Source of the DNA: Dastarcus helophoroides
Lineage: Eukaryota > Arthropoda > Insecta > Coleoptera > Bothrideridae
Length of the DNA stretch: 64,000 nt
Direction: 5' to 3'
Assembly: GCA_028583605.1 (NCBI GenBank)
Contig: CM053337.1
Span: forward strand, 16,617,664-16,681,663
This document shows, in pieces, positions 22,601 to 36,470 of this stretch. Each line of letters starts with the position of its first letter. Within the stretch, counting starts at the first letter, position 1. The notes beneath the pieces were generated by a model. That model was given only the letters and a program-made list of their open reading frames with translations. It had not been told where the DNA came from and did not search any database. The position numbers and the translations under genes were made by a program.

Positions 22601-23370
22601 AAATCTCGAGAAGAACAAGTTGTTGGATTTTACGAAAAATTTCAATTTTTTTTATTCGTCTACCTCTCGAAATTTCGAACTTTTTCAAATTTTCATTATT
22701 TTGCAAAATTTGAGATGAAGTTTCTTAAAACTTCATCTTTTTTTTTTCGAAATTCTATTTTTCTCTCAAAATTTATAATTTTTTTTGTTTGATTTTATTT
22801 TCAAAATTAATTTTATTTTCTTTCAATTTGTTTTGGAAATTTAATGACTTACAAAAGAGCGTTGAGGTGCAGACTGATGATCAGACGAACCACAAATTGA
22901 ACAAAACGAAACAATATCTTGTCAAAATTTTAACAGTTTTAGTTTCTTAGTTAATAGAAGCCGATTAGTTGCTAAATATACACAAGACGAGTTAAATACG
23001 TAAGACGAGTTAGCTGGAAGTTAGGTTATGTTACGATTTCGATGCAATAGCTTAGCGAAACTTAGCTGTAGATGGCGTACCGATACGTTTCACGTGTACA
23101 TCTCTGTTGAAGGAGACTCGTGGCTTTAGAGAGGCGTCCGATCTTTGGGAATCCGAGCGAGTCACATCTGGCATCCCAACTAGGTCTCATACATCCTGCA
23201 ACACCCCTGTACTGTTTTTATTAGGAAAAAAAAAGACCCACAGCGACGCTGATGATGACGTGATGCATGAAGCTATATTACAGTATGAAAAACCGCGGAA
23301 TATGCTCGGAAAATGCTCGGAACTTATTGTTATATATTTTTGATATTATGAGTTATCGAAACTTTTTTTT
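22601..23370. other. AT-rich filler and short single-copy island 5
   Basis: 22601-22850 is T-rich filler of the TTTTCAAAATTT type. 22860-23345 is non-repetitive and holds no recognisable gene; a 78-codon open frame at 23107-23343 has no identifiable domain. Confidence 0.4.
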
Positions 23371-26300
23371 TTACCTAAAACGTCAAAATTAAGAAAAAAG
23401 TTTTTTCTCGGATTTTTCCCCTTTTTTTTTGTTAAATTTTTGACAATGAAAATTGTCAGGAAAAAAATTGAAATAAAAAAAAAAATTTCTTAAAATTTTA
23501 AATATAAATTTTTAAGGGGGGCTAATTTATTAAAATTAAATGGTATATCTTGTGACCCCTCATTGAAAAGATCTTTTCAAGGGGATTACAGTCCACTATT
23601 TGGTTTTGCGATAATCAAAAGCAAAAATGAGAAGAAAATGAAAATTAATTAATTTTTTTTTTTAATTTGGCACTTTTAAGTGCCCATTAAAAAAATCTTA
23701 AAAGCAGAATAAAAGAAAAGCGCAATTTTCAAAAATAAAAATAAGTTTAGAAAAAAGTCGAAATTGTCGAAAAAAAATCAAAATTTTGGAAAAAAAAACG
23801 AAATTTTCGAAACAATAAGAAAAAAATAAAAATTAATTATTTTTTTTTAAATATGGTATTTTTAAGTGCTCAATAAAAAAAGTTTTAAAAGCAGAATAAA
23901 AAAAGTGTAATTTTTAGAAAAACCATAATTTTTGGAAAAAATTAAAATTTTCGAAAAAAAATCGAAATTTTACAAAAAATCGGAGTTGGAGGAATTAAAA
24001 TATTTTGGAAAAATGTTTTGATTTGAAGAGACAGAAATTTTGAAAAAAGTGAAAATTTCAATTTTAAACAAAATTATTATTATAAATTATAATTATTTAA
24101 AATAAAATTACAGAAAAAAAGCTTTGGTATTTTCCCGTGAGAGGAGCGAATTTTTTTACTGAAAAATTTACAAAAAGGGTAATTTTGTAATTTTTCCTCA
24201 AAGGGGGGGTTAATTTTCTTCAATTAAATGATATGCCTTGTGACCCCTCATTGGAAAGATCTTTTCAAGAGGATTACAGTTCACTATTTTGTTTTGCGAA
24301 AATCAAAAGCGAAAATGAGAAGAAAATAAAAATTAATTTTTTTTTAAATCTGGCACTTGTAAGTGCTCATTTAAAAAATAAAACCTTAAAAGCAATATAC
24401 AAAAAAAGTCCAATTTTCAGAAAAACCATAATTTTTTAAAAAAGTCAAAATTTTGAAAAAAATCGAAATTTTCAAAAAATCAAAATTTTCGAAAAAATCG
24501 AAATTTTCCAAAAAAAATCGAAATTTAAAAAAAAACACGATATTTTCAAAGGAATCAAAATATTGCGGAAAAACGTTGGAATCTGAAGAAACAGAAATTT
24601 TGAAAAAAGGGAAAATTTGAATATGTCGACTTTTTAACAAAAAATTTCAGAAAAAAAGCTTTTGTATTTTCCCGTGAGAGGGGCGAATTTTTTTACTTAA
24701 AAATTCACGAAAGGCGTAATTTTGTTATTTTTCCTCAAAGGGGGGCTAATTTTCTTCAATCAAATGATATGCCTTGTGACCCCTCATTGGAAAGATCTTT
24801 TCAAGAGGATTGCAGTCCACTATTTGGTTTTGCGATAATCAAATGGAAAAATGAGAAGAAAATGAAAATTAATTAATTCTTTTTTAAATCTGGCATTTTT
24901 AAGTGCTCATTACAAAAAAAAAACTTAAAAACAAACTAAAAAAAGTGCAATTTTTAGAAAAACCATAATTTTTGGAAAAAAGTCGAAATTTTCGAAAAAA
25001 AAAATCGAAATTTTCGAAAAAATCGAAATTTTCCCAAAAAAAGTCGAAGTTGCAGAAAAAACACAGTATTTTCAAAGGAATCAAAATATTGCGGAAAAAC
25101 GTTGGAATTTGAAGAAACAGACATTTTGAAAAAAGGGAAAATTTAAAAATGTCGAATTCCTAAAAAAATTACAGAAAAAAAAAAGCTTTTGTATTTTCCC
25201 GTAAGGGGCAAATTTTTTTACTTAAAAATTTACAAAAAGAGTAATTTTGGTAGTTTTCTTCAAAGCGGGGCTAATTTTCTTCAATCAAATGATATACCTT
25301 GTGACCCCTCATTGAAAAGATCTTTTCAAGAGGATTACAGTCCACTATTTGGTTTTGCAAAAATCAAAAGCAAAAATGAGAAGAAAATGAAAATAAATTA
25401 TTTTTTTAAATCTGGCATTTTTAAGTGCTCATTTAAAAAATAAAGTCTTAAATGCAGCATACAAAAAAAAGACCGATTTTTAGAAAAACCATAATTTTTT
25501 TAAAAAGGTCGAAATTTTCGAAAAAATCAAAATTTTCGAAAAAATCACAATTTTCAAAAAATTCGAAGTTTTCGAAAAAATCGAAATTTTCCAAAAAAAT
25601 CGAAGATTTAGAAAAAAAAATGATATTTAAAAAATTCAAAATATTGCGGGAAAACGTTGGAATGTGAAAAACAGAAATGTTGAAAAAAGTGGAAATTTCA
25701 AAATGTTGAATTCTTAAAAAAAATTACAAAAAAAAGCTTTTGTATTTTCCCGTGAGAGGGGCGAATTTTTTTACTTAAAAATATACGAAAAAGGTAATTT
25801 TGGTATTTTTCCTCAAAGGGGGGGCTAATTTTCTTCAATCAAATGATATGCCTTGTGACCCCTCATTGAAAAGATCTTTTCAACAGGATTACAGTCCACT
25901 ATTTGGTTTTGCGATAATCAAAAGCAAAAATGAGAAAAAAACGGAAATTAATTATTTTTTTTAAATCTGGCATTTTTAAGTGCCCATTTGAAAAAAAAAA
26001 ATTAAAAGCAGAATAAAAAAGGCCCAATTATCAAAATAAAAACCATAATTTTGGAAAAAAGTCGAAATTTTCTTAAAGTCGGAATTTTTAAAATGTCAAA
26101 TTCTTACAAAAATTACAGAAAAAAAGGCTTTTGTATTTACCCGTGAGAGGGGCGAATTTTTTTAATTAAAAATTTACAAAAAGTGTAATTTTGTTATTTT
26201 TCTTCAAAGGGGGGCTAATTTTCTTCAATCAAATAATATACCTTGTGACCCCTCATTGAAAAGATCTTTTCAACAGGATTACAGTCCACTATTTGGTTTT

Positions 26301-29300
26301 GCGATAATCAAAAGCAAAAATGGGAAAAAAACGGAAATTAATTATTTTTTTTTAAATCTGGCATTTTTAAGTGCCCATTTGAAAAAAAATATTAAAAGCA
26401 GAATAAAAAAGGGCCAATTTTCAAAAAAAAAAACCATAATTTTGGAAAAAACTCGAAATTATCGAAAAGTCGGAATTTTCAAAATGTCGAATTCTTCAAA
26501 AAATTACAGAAAAAAAGCTTTTGTATTTTCCCGTAAAAGGGGCGAATTTTTTTAATTAAAAATTTACAAAAAGTGTAATTTTGTTATTTTTCTTCAAAGG
26601 GGGGCTAATTTTCTTCAATCAAATAATATGCCTTGTGACCCCTCATTGGAAAGATCTTTTCAAGATGATTACAGTCCACTATTTGGTTTTACGAAAATCA
26701 AAAGCAAAAATGAGAAGAAAATGGAAATTAATTAATTTTTTTTGAATCTGGCATTTGTAAGTGCTTATTTGAAAAAAAAATGTAAAAGCAGAATAAGAAG
26801 AGCGCAATTTTCAAAAAAAAACCATAATTTTGGAAAAAAGTCAAAATTTTCTTAAAGTCGGAATTTTTAAAATGTCAAATTCTTACAAAAATTACAGAAA
26901 AAAAGCTTTTGTATTTTCCCGTGAGAGGGGCGAATTTTTTTAGTTAAAAGTATACGAAAAAGGTAATTTTGGTATTTTTCCTCAAAGGGGGGGCTAATTT
27001 TCTTCAATCAAATGATATGCCTTGTGACCCCTCATTGAAAAGATCTTTTCAACAGGATTACAGTCCACTATTTGGTTTTGCGATAATCAAAAGCAAAAAT
27101 GAGAAAAAAACGGAAATTAATTATTTTTTTTTAAATCTGGCATTTTTAAGTGCCCATTTGAAAAAAAATTTTAAAAGCAGAATAAAAAAGAGCCAATTTT
27201 CAATAAAAAAAAACCATAATTTTGGAAAAAACTCGAAATTATCGAAAAGTCGGAATTTTCAAAATGTCGAATTCTTCAAAAAATTACAGAAAAAAAGCTT
27301 TTGTATTTTCCCGTTAAAGGGGCGAATTTTTTTAATTAAAAATTTACAAAAAGTGTAATTTTGTTATTTTTCTTCAAAGGGGGGCTAATTTTCTTCAATC
27401 AAATAATATACCTTGTGACCCCTCATTGAAAAGATCTTTTCAACAGGATTACAGTCCACTATTTGGTTTTGCGATAATCAAAAGCAAAAATGGGAAAAAA
27501 ACGGAAATTAATTATTTTTTTTTAAATCTGTCATTTTTAAGTGCTCATTCAAAAAATAAAGTTTTAAAAACTGAATACAAAAAAAAGTCTAATTTTCAAA
27601 AAAACCATTTTTTTTAAATCGAATTTTTCGAAAAAAACCGAAATTTTCGAAAAAATCGAAATTTTCGAAAAAATCGAAATTTTCCAAAAAAGTCGAAGTT
27701 GCAGAAAAAAGGAATCAAAATATTGCGGAAAAACGTTGGAATTTGAAGAAACAGAAATTTTGAAAAAAGGGAAAATTTCAAAATGTCGAATTCTTAACAA
27801 AAAATTACAGAAAAAAAAATCTTTTGTATTTTCCGTAAGAGGGGCGATTTTTTTTACTTAAAAATTTACGAAAAGGGTAATTTTGTTATTTTTCTTCAGA
27901 GGGAGGCTAATTTTCTTCAATCAAATGATATACCTTGTGACCCCTCATTGAAAAGATCTTTTCAAGAGGATTACAGTCCACTATTTGGTTTTGCGAAAAT
28001 CAAAAGCAAAAATGAGAAAAAATGAAAATTAATAATTTTTTTAAATTCTGGCATTTTTAAGTGCTCATTTAAAAAATAAAGTCTTAAAAGCAGAACACAA
28101 AAAAAGCCCAATTTTCAGAAAAACCATAATTTAAAAAAAAAAGTCGAAATTTTCGAAAAAATGGAGATTTGCGAAAAAATCAAAAATTTCCAAAAAAATC
28201 GAAGTTTTAGAAAAATAACACGATTTTTTCAAAGGAATCAAAACATTGCGGAAAAACGTTGGAATTTGAAGAAGCAGGAATTTTGAAAAAAAGGAAAATT
28301 TCAAAATGTCGAATTTTTAAAAAAAATTACAGAAAAAAAATCGTTTGTATTTTCCCATGAGAGGGGCAAATGTTTTTACCTAAAAATTTACGAAAAGGGT
28401 AATTTTGGTGGTTTTCCTCAAAGGGGGGCTAATTTTCTTCAATCAAATGATATGCCTTGTGACCCCTCATTGAAAAGATCTTTTTAAGAGGATTACAATC
28501 CACTATTTGGTTTTGCCAAAATCAAAAGCAAAAATGAGAAAATAATGATAATAAGTTATATTTTTAAATATGGCATTTTTAAGTGCTCATTTAAAAAATA
28601 AAGTCCTAAAAGCAGAATACAAAAAAATCCCAATTTTCAGAAAAACCATAATTTTTAACACTCGAAATTTTCGAAAAAATCGAAATTTTTGAAAAAATCG
28701 AGATTTTCGAAAAAATCAAAATTTTCGAAATAATCGAAAATTTCCAAAAAAAATCGAAGTTTTAGAAAAATAACACGATATTTTCAAAGGAATCAAAACA
28801 TTGCGGAAAAACGTTGGAATTTGAAGAAACAGAAATTTTGAAAAAAGGGAATATTTCAAAATGTCGAATTCTTAACAAAAAATTACAGAAAAAAAATCTT
28901 TTGTATTTTTCCGTAAGGGGAGCAAATTTTTTTACTTAAAAATATACGAAAAGGGTAATTTTGGTATTTTTCCTCAAAGTGGGGCTAATTTTCTTCAATC
29001 AAATGATATGCCTTGTGACCCCTCATTGAAAAGATCTTTTGAAGAGGATTACAGTCCACTATTTGGTTTTGCCAAAATCGAAAGCAAAAATGAGAAGAAA
29101 ATGAAGATTAATTATTTTTCCTAAAGGGGGGCCAATTTTCTTTAACCAAATGATATGTATTGTGACCCCTCATTGAAAAGCCCTTTCCAAGAGGATTACG
29201 GTCCACTATTTGGTTTTGAGATTATCAAAACTAAAAATAAAAAAATTAAAAATAATATTTTTTTAAGCGTCCATTTTAAAAAATTCGGAATTTTTAAGAA

Positions 29301-29660
29301 AGTAGAATTTAAAAAAATCGAAGTTGAAAAAAAAATCAAATTTCGAAAAAAATCGAAATTTTCAACAAAAAAAAGGTGTCGTAGAAGAAACTTGGAATTT
29401 TAGGAAAAATAAATTTTGATAAAAATGGCGATTTGAAAAAATTGGAATTTTCGAAATTCTTTAAATAAAAGTAGAAATTTACAAAATAATGGCTTCCAAG
29501 AAGAGGGGGCTAATTTATAAAAATTCAAAAGTATGCCTTGTGACCCCTCATATAAAAGACCTTTTCAAGAGGATTACAGCCCACTACTTAGTTTTCCGAT
29601 TATCAAAAGTACAAATAAGAAAAAACGAAAAATATTAATTTTTTTAAGAAGTCGACATTT
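23371..29660 (+). repeat. 390/520-bp satellite without the core
   Basis: TGTGACCCCTCATTG recurs at 23551, 24239, 24775, 25300, 25854, 26244, 26634, 27023, 27414, 27936, 28458, 29014, 29161 and 29539. Spacing falls in two classes, ~390 bp (25854-27414) and ~522-556 bp, plus ends (688, 147, 378 bp). The long form adds TCGAAATTTTCGAAAAAA-type repeats and a block with CAAAATATTGCGG. Each unit has a less AT-rich block: GGGGGGCTAATTTTC, then the palindrome TTGAAAAGATCTTTTCAA, then CAGTCCACTATTTGG. No GGAGATTTCAACGC core is seen. Confidence 0.93.
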
Positions 29661-30825
29661 TTAAGGGTTCATTTTTGTTTTCCTCTCGTTTCTCGCTCAA
29701 ATTCTATTCGAGTATGTTTTCAAAAGCAAAGCATTTTTGTCGTAATTCTCCCACCTGCACATTTTGAACAAATCTGCCAGAAAGTGATTAACCATGGTAA
29801 AATCTTTGGAAATGTTTAAGTCGCTGTTGCGATCAGGTAACGGTTTGTAATGCTGTCTGCGGCGCGATGGGCTTTAAGGGAAAGCTCGCTTGAAAATCGA
29901 CCAAAGAGGTTATGCGATAAAAATGGGGAACCCGAGAAGTTATCGAACTGTATTCTCATTAAGCGTTGTTCGCTCTTTATGGTTGTGAATGTTGCTCAAC
30001 TCAAGCGGAATGTTAAATTATTACAGGCAATTATGCGCCTAATTTAGAAGCTTTTAATTATGGGTGTTATAAATTAAAAGCAATGCTAATACATCGCGCC
30101 TATCATTAAATGTTGTTCGTGGGGATATTATGAAATAATTCCTGAAGCGTACGAGGCTCGATCGAATAATATAACTGCTGCATACCACAAAGAACATTTC
30201 ATTTAACTCTCAGCAAAACGTTCGGATACTTTCAGCCACTATTCTAAAGTTGTCATTTATAAAAATGACTCTCGAGTGCGACGAATGAATAAAAATGATT
30301 AATTTCACTCTTAAGCACTCTACTCGGCTTGAGAACGTCATTTAAGCTGAAGTATTTATGAATTCATTTCGAGGGCTAAGCGCACTACCATCAATTACCC
30401 CGATTCGGTTACATTGTACCAGATTCATTTTCCGTGGTCTTCTAACGGTTGTTTTATGGACTCGAAGGATCCGGCACATTAAAGATTAACAATTTAAATA
30501 ACTCGCCACATTCGTTGGCATTTAGACAACACAATAAAACCAACCACCAACGGCTCTGTGAGCCCATTCTTTCTTTCACGCGGAGTCGTTCGATAATTTA
30601 TGATGTCTTAAACGCCTGACCGTAAAATATACCTTCATTGTCCATATTAAATCAACATTAAGTGTTTTACGGGACGTTAAAGCGTTCGGCATCTGACAGC
30701 TCGAAATTAGGTCAGTAGAAACATCATAATCGAGTTGAACAGTTCTTACTTGCTTTTCAGGATCAAAAAGACCCTTAAATTAGACATTAAGTCTTTAATT
30801 TTAACGTTATTCTGGCGAGTTATTC
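29661..30825. other. Single-copy island 6
   Basis: Non-repetitive sequence with homeodomain-type words at 30045-30095 (CTTTTAATTATGGGTG, TAAATTAAAAGC). No coding exon is recognisable. The minus-sense 33-bp array begins right after it. Confidence 0.4.
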
Positions 30826-33800
30826 ACCTAAACGAGCATCGAAATCCCCGAGTTGCTCGCTTTACTTTGCATCGAAGTCTCCACTGTTACTCGCTTTTCT
30901 GCGCATCGAAATCTCCGAGTTACTCGCTTTTCTACGCATCGAAATCTCCACTGTTACTCGCTTTGTTGCGCATCGAAATCTCCGAATTAGCCGCTTTTGT
31001 GCGCATCGAAGTCTCCACTATTACTCGCTTTTTTGCGCATCGAAATCTCCGAGTTATTCGCTTTACTGGGCATCGAAATCTCCGAGTTACTCGCTTTACT
31101 GCGCATCGAAATCTCCACTGTTACTCGCTTTGTTGCGCATCGAAATCTCCGAATTACTTGCTTTTCTGCGCATCGAAGTCTCCACTGTTACTCGATTTCT
31201 TGTGCATCGAAATCTCCGAATTGCTCGCTTTACTTTGCATCTAAGTCTCTACTGTTACTCGCTTTTCTGCGCATCGAAATCTCCGAATTACTCGCTTTTC
31301 TACGCATCAAAATCTCCACTGTTACTCGCTTTGTTGCGCATCGAAATCTCCAAATTACTCGCTTTTCAGCGCATCGAAATCTCCACTGTTATTCGCTTTA
31401 CTGCGAATCAAAATCTTCGAGTTACTCGCTTTACTGTGCATCGAAATCTCCGAGTTACTCGCTTTTCTGCGCATCGAAGTCTCCACTGTTAATCGCTTTT
31501 CGCGCATCGAAATCTCCGAGTTACTCGCTTTTCTGCGCATCGAAGTCTCCACTGTTACTCGATTTCTTGTGCATCGAAATCTCCGAATTGCTCGCTTTAC
31601 TTTGCATCTAAGTCTCTACTGTTACTCGCTTTTCTGCGCATCAAAATCCCCGAATTACTCGCTTTTCTACGCATCAGAATCTCCACTGTTACTCGCTTTG
31701 TTGCGCATCAAAATCTCCAAACTACTCGCTTTTCAGCGCATCGAAATCTCCACTGTTATTCGCTTTACTGCGAATCAAAATCTTCGAGTTACTCGCTTTA
31801 CTGCGCATCGAAATCTCCGAGTTAGTCGCTTTACTGCGCATTGAAATCTTCACTGTTATTCACTTTTTTGCGCGTCCAAGTCACCGCAAGTTGGCGCTTT
31901 GGCTCACAAATTTGCGCCACGCTCTAAATCTGTGACTCGAATTAAATTTTATTCCAAATACTCCGCGGAACTCGCTTTTCTGCGCATCGAAATCTCCGAG
32001 TTATTCGCTTTACTGCGCATCGAAATCTCCGAATTACTTGCTTTTCTGCGCATCGAAATCTCCACTGTTACTCGCTTTGTTGCGCATCGAAATCTCCACT
32101 GTTACTCGCTTTTCTGCGCATCGAAGTCTCCACTGTTACTCGCTTTGTTGCGCATCGAAATCTCCACTGTTACTCGCTTTGTTGCGCATCGAAATCTCCG
32201 AATTACTTGCTTTTCTGCGCATCGAAATCTCCACTGTTATTCGCTTTACTGCGAATCAAAATCTTCGAGTTACTCGCTTTTCTGCGCATCGAAATCTCCG
32301 AGTTATTCGCTTTACTGCGCATCGAAATCTCCGAGTTATTCGCTTTACTGCGAATCAAAATCTTCGAGTTACTCGCTTTTCTACGCATCGAAATCTCCAC
32401 TGTTACTCGCTTTGTTGCGCATCGAAATCTCCGAATTACTTGCTTTTCTGCGCATCGAAATCTCCACTGTTACTCGCTTTTCTGCGCATCGAAATCTCCA
32501 CTGTTATTCGCTTTACTGCGAATCAAAATCTTCGAGTTACTCGCTTTTCTGCGCATCGAAATCTCCACTGTTATTCGCTTTACTGCGAATCAAAATCTTC
32601 GAGTTACTCGCTTTTCTGCGCATCGAAGTCTCCACTGTTACTCGCTTTTCTGCGCATCGAAATCTCCGAGTTATTCGCTTTACTGCGCATCGAAATCTCC
32701 GAGTTACTCGCTTTTCTGCGCATCGAAATCTCCACTGTTATTCGCTTTACTGCGCATCGAAATCTCCACTGTTACTCGCTTTTCTACGCATCGAAATCTC
32801 CGAATTACTTGCTTTTCTGCGCATCGAAATCTCCGAATTGCTCGCTTTACTTTGCATCTAAGTCTCTACTGTTACTCGCTTTGTTGCGCATCGAAATCTC
32901 CGAGTTACTCGCTTTTCTACGCATCGAAATCTCCGAGTTATTCGCTTTACTGCGAATCAAAATCTTCGAGTTACTCGCTTTTCTGCGCATCGAAATCTCC
33001 ACTGTTATTCGCTTTACTGCGCATCGAAATCTCCACTGTTACTCGCTTTTCTGCGCATCGAAATCTCCACTGTTACTCGCTTTTCTGCGCATCGAAATCT
33101 CCACTGTTACTCGCTTTTCTGCGCATCGAAATCTCCGAATTACTTGCTTTTCTGCGCATCGAAATCTCCGAGTTATTCGCTTTACTGCGCATCGAAATCT
33201 CCACTGTTACTCGCTTTGTTGCGCATCGAAATCTCCGAGTTATTCGCTTTACTGCGCATCGAAATCTCCACTGTTATTCGCTTTACTGCGCATCGAAATC
33301 TCCACTGTTACTCGCTTTGTTGCGCATCGAAATCTCCACTGTTACTCGCTTTTCTGCGCATCGAAGTCTCCACTGTTACTCGCTTTTCTGCGCATCGAAA
33401 TCTCCGAGTTATTCGCTTTACTGCGCATCGAAATCTCCGAGTTATTCGCTTTACTGCGAATCAAAATCTTCGAGTTACTCGCTTTACTGGGCATCGAAAT
33501 CTCCGAGTTACTCGCTTTTCTGCGCATCGAAGTCTCCACTGTTACTCGCTTTTCTGCGCATCGAAATCTCCACTGTTACTCGCTTTGTTGCGCATCGAAA
33601 TCTCCGAATTACTTGCTTTTCTGCGCATCGAAATCTCCACTGTTATTCGCTTTACTGCGCATCGAAGTCTCCACTGTTACTCGCTTTGTTGCGCATCGAA
33701 ATCTCCGAGTTACTCGCTTTTCTGCGTATTGAAGTCTCCACTGTTATTCGCTTTACTGCGCATCGAAATCTCCGAGTTAGTCGCTTTACTGCGAATCAAA

Positions 33801-36470
33801 ATCTTCGAGTTACTCGCTTTTCTGCGCATCGAAGTCTCCACTGTTATTCGCTTTACTGCGCATCGAAATCTCCGAGTTATTCGCTTTACTGCGCATCGAA
33901 ATCTCCACTGTTACTCGCTTTGTTGCGCATCGAAATCTCCGAGTTATTCGCTTTACTGCGCATCGAAATCTCCGAGTTATTCGCTTTACTGCGAATCAAA
34001 ATCTTCGAGTTACTCGCTTTTCTGCGCATCGAAATCTCCGAATTGCTCGCTTTACTTTGCATCTAAGTCTCTACTGTTACTCGCTTTGTTGCGCATCGAA
34101 ATCTCCGAGTTACTCGCTTTTCTGCGCATCGAAGTCTCCACTGTTACTCGCTTTTCTGCGCATCGAAGTCTCCGAATTACTTGCTTTTCTGCGCATCGAA
34201 ATCTCCGAATTACTTGCTTTTCTGCGCATCGAAATCTCCGAGTTACTCGCTTTTCTGCGCATCGAAATCTCCACTGTTATTCGCTTTACTGCGAATCAAA
34301 ATCTTCGAGTTACTCGCTTTTCTGCGCATCGAAATCTCCGAGTTACTCGCTTTTCTGCGCATCGAAATCTCCGAGTTACTCGCTTTTCTGCGCATCGAAG
34401 TCTCCACTGTTATTCGCTTTACTGCGCATCGAAATCTCCGAGTTATTCGCTTTACTGCGCATCGAAATCTCCGAGTTATTCGCTTTACTGCGCATCGAAA
34501 TCTCCGAATTACTTGCTTTTCTGCGCATCGAAATCTCCACTGTTATTCGCTTTACTGGGCATCGAAATCTCCGAGTTACTCGCTTTTCTGCGCATCGAAG
34601 TCTCCACTGTTACTCGCTTTGTTGCGCATCGAAATCTCCGAGTTACTCGCTTTTCTGCGTATTGAAGTCTCCACTGTTATTCGCTTTGTTGCGCATCGAA
34701 ATCTCCGAATTGCTCGCTTTACTTTGCATCTAAGTCTCTACTGTTACTCGCTTTGTTGCGCATCGAAATCTCCACTGTTACTCGCTTTGTTGCGCATCGA
34801 AATCTCCGAGTTATTCGCTTTACTGCGCATCGAAATCTCCGAGTTATTCGCTTTACTGCGCATCGAAATCTCCACTGTTACTCGCTTTGTTGCGCATCGA
34901 AATCTCCGAATTGCTCGCTTTACTTTGCATCTAAGTCTCTACTGTTACTCGCTTTGTTGCGCATCGAAATCTCCGAGTTACTCGCTTTTCTGCGCATCGA
35001 AGTCTCCACTGTTACTCGCTTTTCTACGCATCGAAATCTCCACTGTTATTCGCTTTACTGCGCATCGAAATCTCCGAATTGCTCGCTTTACTTTGCATCT
35101 AAGTCTCTACTGTTACTCGCTTTTCTGCGCATCGAAATCTCCACTGTTACTCGCTTTGTTGCGCATCGAAATCTCCGAATTGCTCGCTTTACTTTGCATC
35201 TAAGTCTCTACTGTTACTCGCTTTGTTGCGCATCGAAATCTCCGAGTTACTCGCTTTTCTGCGCATCGAAATCTCCGAGTTATTCGCTTTACTGCGCATC
35301 GAAATCTCCGAATTACTTGCTTTTCTGCGCATCGAAATCTCCGAGTTACTCGCTTTTCTGCGCATCGAAATCTCCACTGTTACTCGCTTTGTTGCGCATC
35401 GAAATCTCCACTGTTACTCGCTTTGTTGCGCATCGAAATCTCCGAATTACTTGCTTTTCTGCGCATCGAAATCTCCGAATTGCTCGCTTTACTTTGCATC
35501 TAAGTCTCTACTGTTACTCGCTTTGTTGCGCATCGAAATCTCCGAATTGCTCGCTTTACTTTGCATCTAAGTCTCTACTGTTACTCGCTTTGTTGCGCAT
35601 CGAAATCTCCACTGTTATTCGCTTTACTGCGAATCAAAATCTTCGAGTTACTCGCTTTTCTGCGCATCGAAATCTCCACTGTTACTCGCTTTGTTGCGCA
35701 TCGAAATCTCCGAGTTATTCGCTTTACTGCGCATCGAAATCTCCGAGTTATTCGCTTTACTGCGCATCGAAATCTCCACTGTTACTCGCTTTTCTGCGCA
35801 TCGAAATCTCCGAATTACTTGCTTTTCTGCGCATCGAAATCTCCGAATTACTTGCTTTTCTGCGCATCGAAGTCTCCACTGTTACTCGCTTTTCTGCGCA
35901 TCGAAGTCTCCACTGTTATTCGCTTTACTGCGCATCGAAATCTCCGAATTGCTCGCTTTACTTTGCATCTAAGTCTCTACTGTTACTCGCTTTTCTGCGC
36001 ATCGAAATCTCCACTGTTACTCGCTTTTCTGCGCATCGAAATCTCCACTGTTACTCGCTTTGTTGCGCATCGAAATCTCCACTGTTACTCGCTTTGTTGC
36101 GCATCGAAATCTCCGAATTACTTGCTTTTCTGCGCATCGAAATCTCCGAGTTACTCGCTTTTCTGCGCATCGAAATCTCCGAATTACTTGCTTTTCTGCG
36201 CATCGAAGTCTCCACTGTTACTCGCTTTGTTGCGCATCGAAATCTCCACTGTTACTCGCTTTGTTGCGCATCGAAATCTCCGAATTACTTGCTTTTCTGC
36301 GCATCGAAATCTCCGAATTACTTGCTTTTCTGCGCATCGAAATCTCCGAATTGCTCGCTTTACTTTGCATCTAAGTCTCTACTGTTACTCGCTTTGTTGC
36401 GCATCGAAATCTCCGAATTACTTGCTTTTCTGCGCATCGAAATCTCCGAGTTATTCGCTTTACTGCGCAT
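30826..36470 (-). repeat. 33/34-bp mosaic satellite, ~165 copies
   Basis: Minus-sense modules CGAAATCTCCGAGTTACTCG (33-bp class) and CGAAATCTCCACTGTTACTC (34-bp class). Each has one of a few second halves: TTTTCTGCGCAT, TTTGTTGCGCAT, TTTACTGCGCAT, TTTACTGCGAATC (always followed by AAAATCTTCGAG) or TTTACTTTGCATCTAAG. Variants are nearly identical within a type but ordered irregularly. Plus-strand frames stay open in all three phases for up to 619 codons, ending mainly at the TAA of CATCTAAGTC. On the core-sense strand each unit of the GAGTTAC class has a TAA in the GDF frame. I do not call these frames genes. Confidence 0.95.
31872..31972. other. ~100-bp unrelated block inside the mosaic array
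   Basis: Between two ordinary modules lies about 100 bp without core sequence (contains CAAGTTGGCGCTTTGGC and AAATTTGCGCCACGC). I see no flanking direct repeat and cannot identify it. It divides the array into ~1.0-kb and ~4.5-kb parts. Confidence 0.7.

Noticed and set aside
23041..23105. Possible tRNA or tRNA-derived SINE near GATGGCGTACCGATACG
   Set aside because: No convincing A and B box pair or cloverleaf could be traced.
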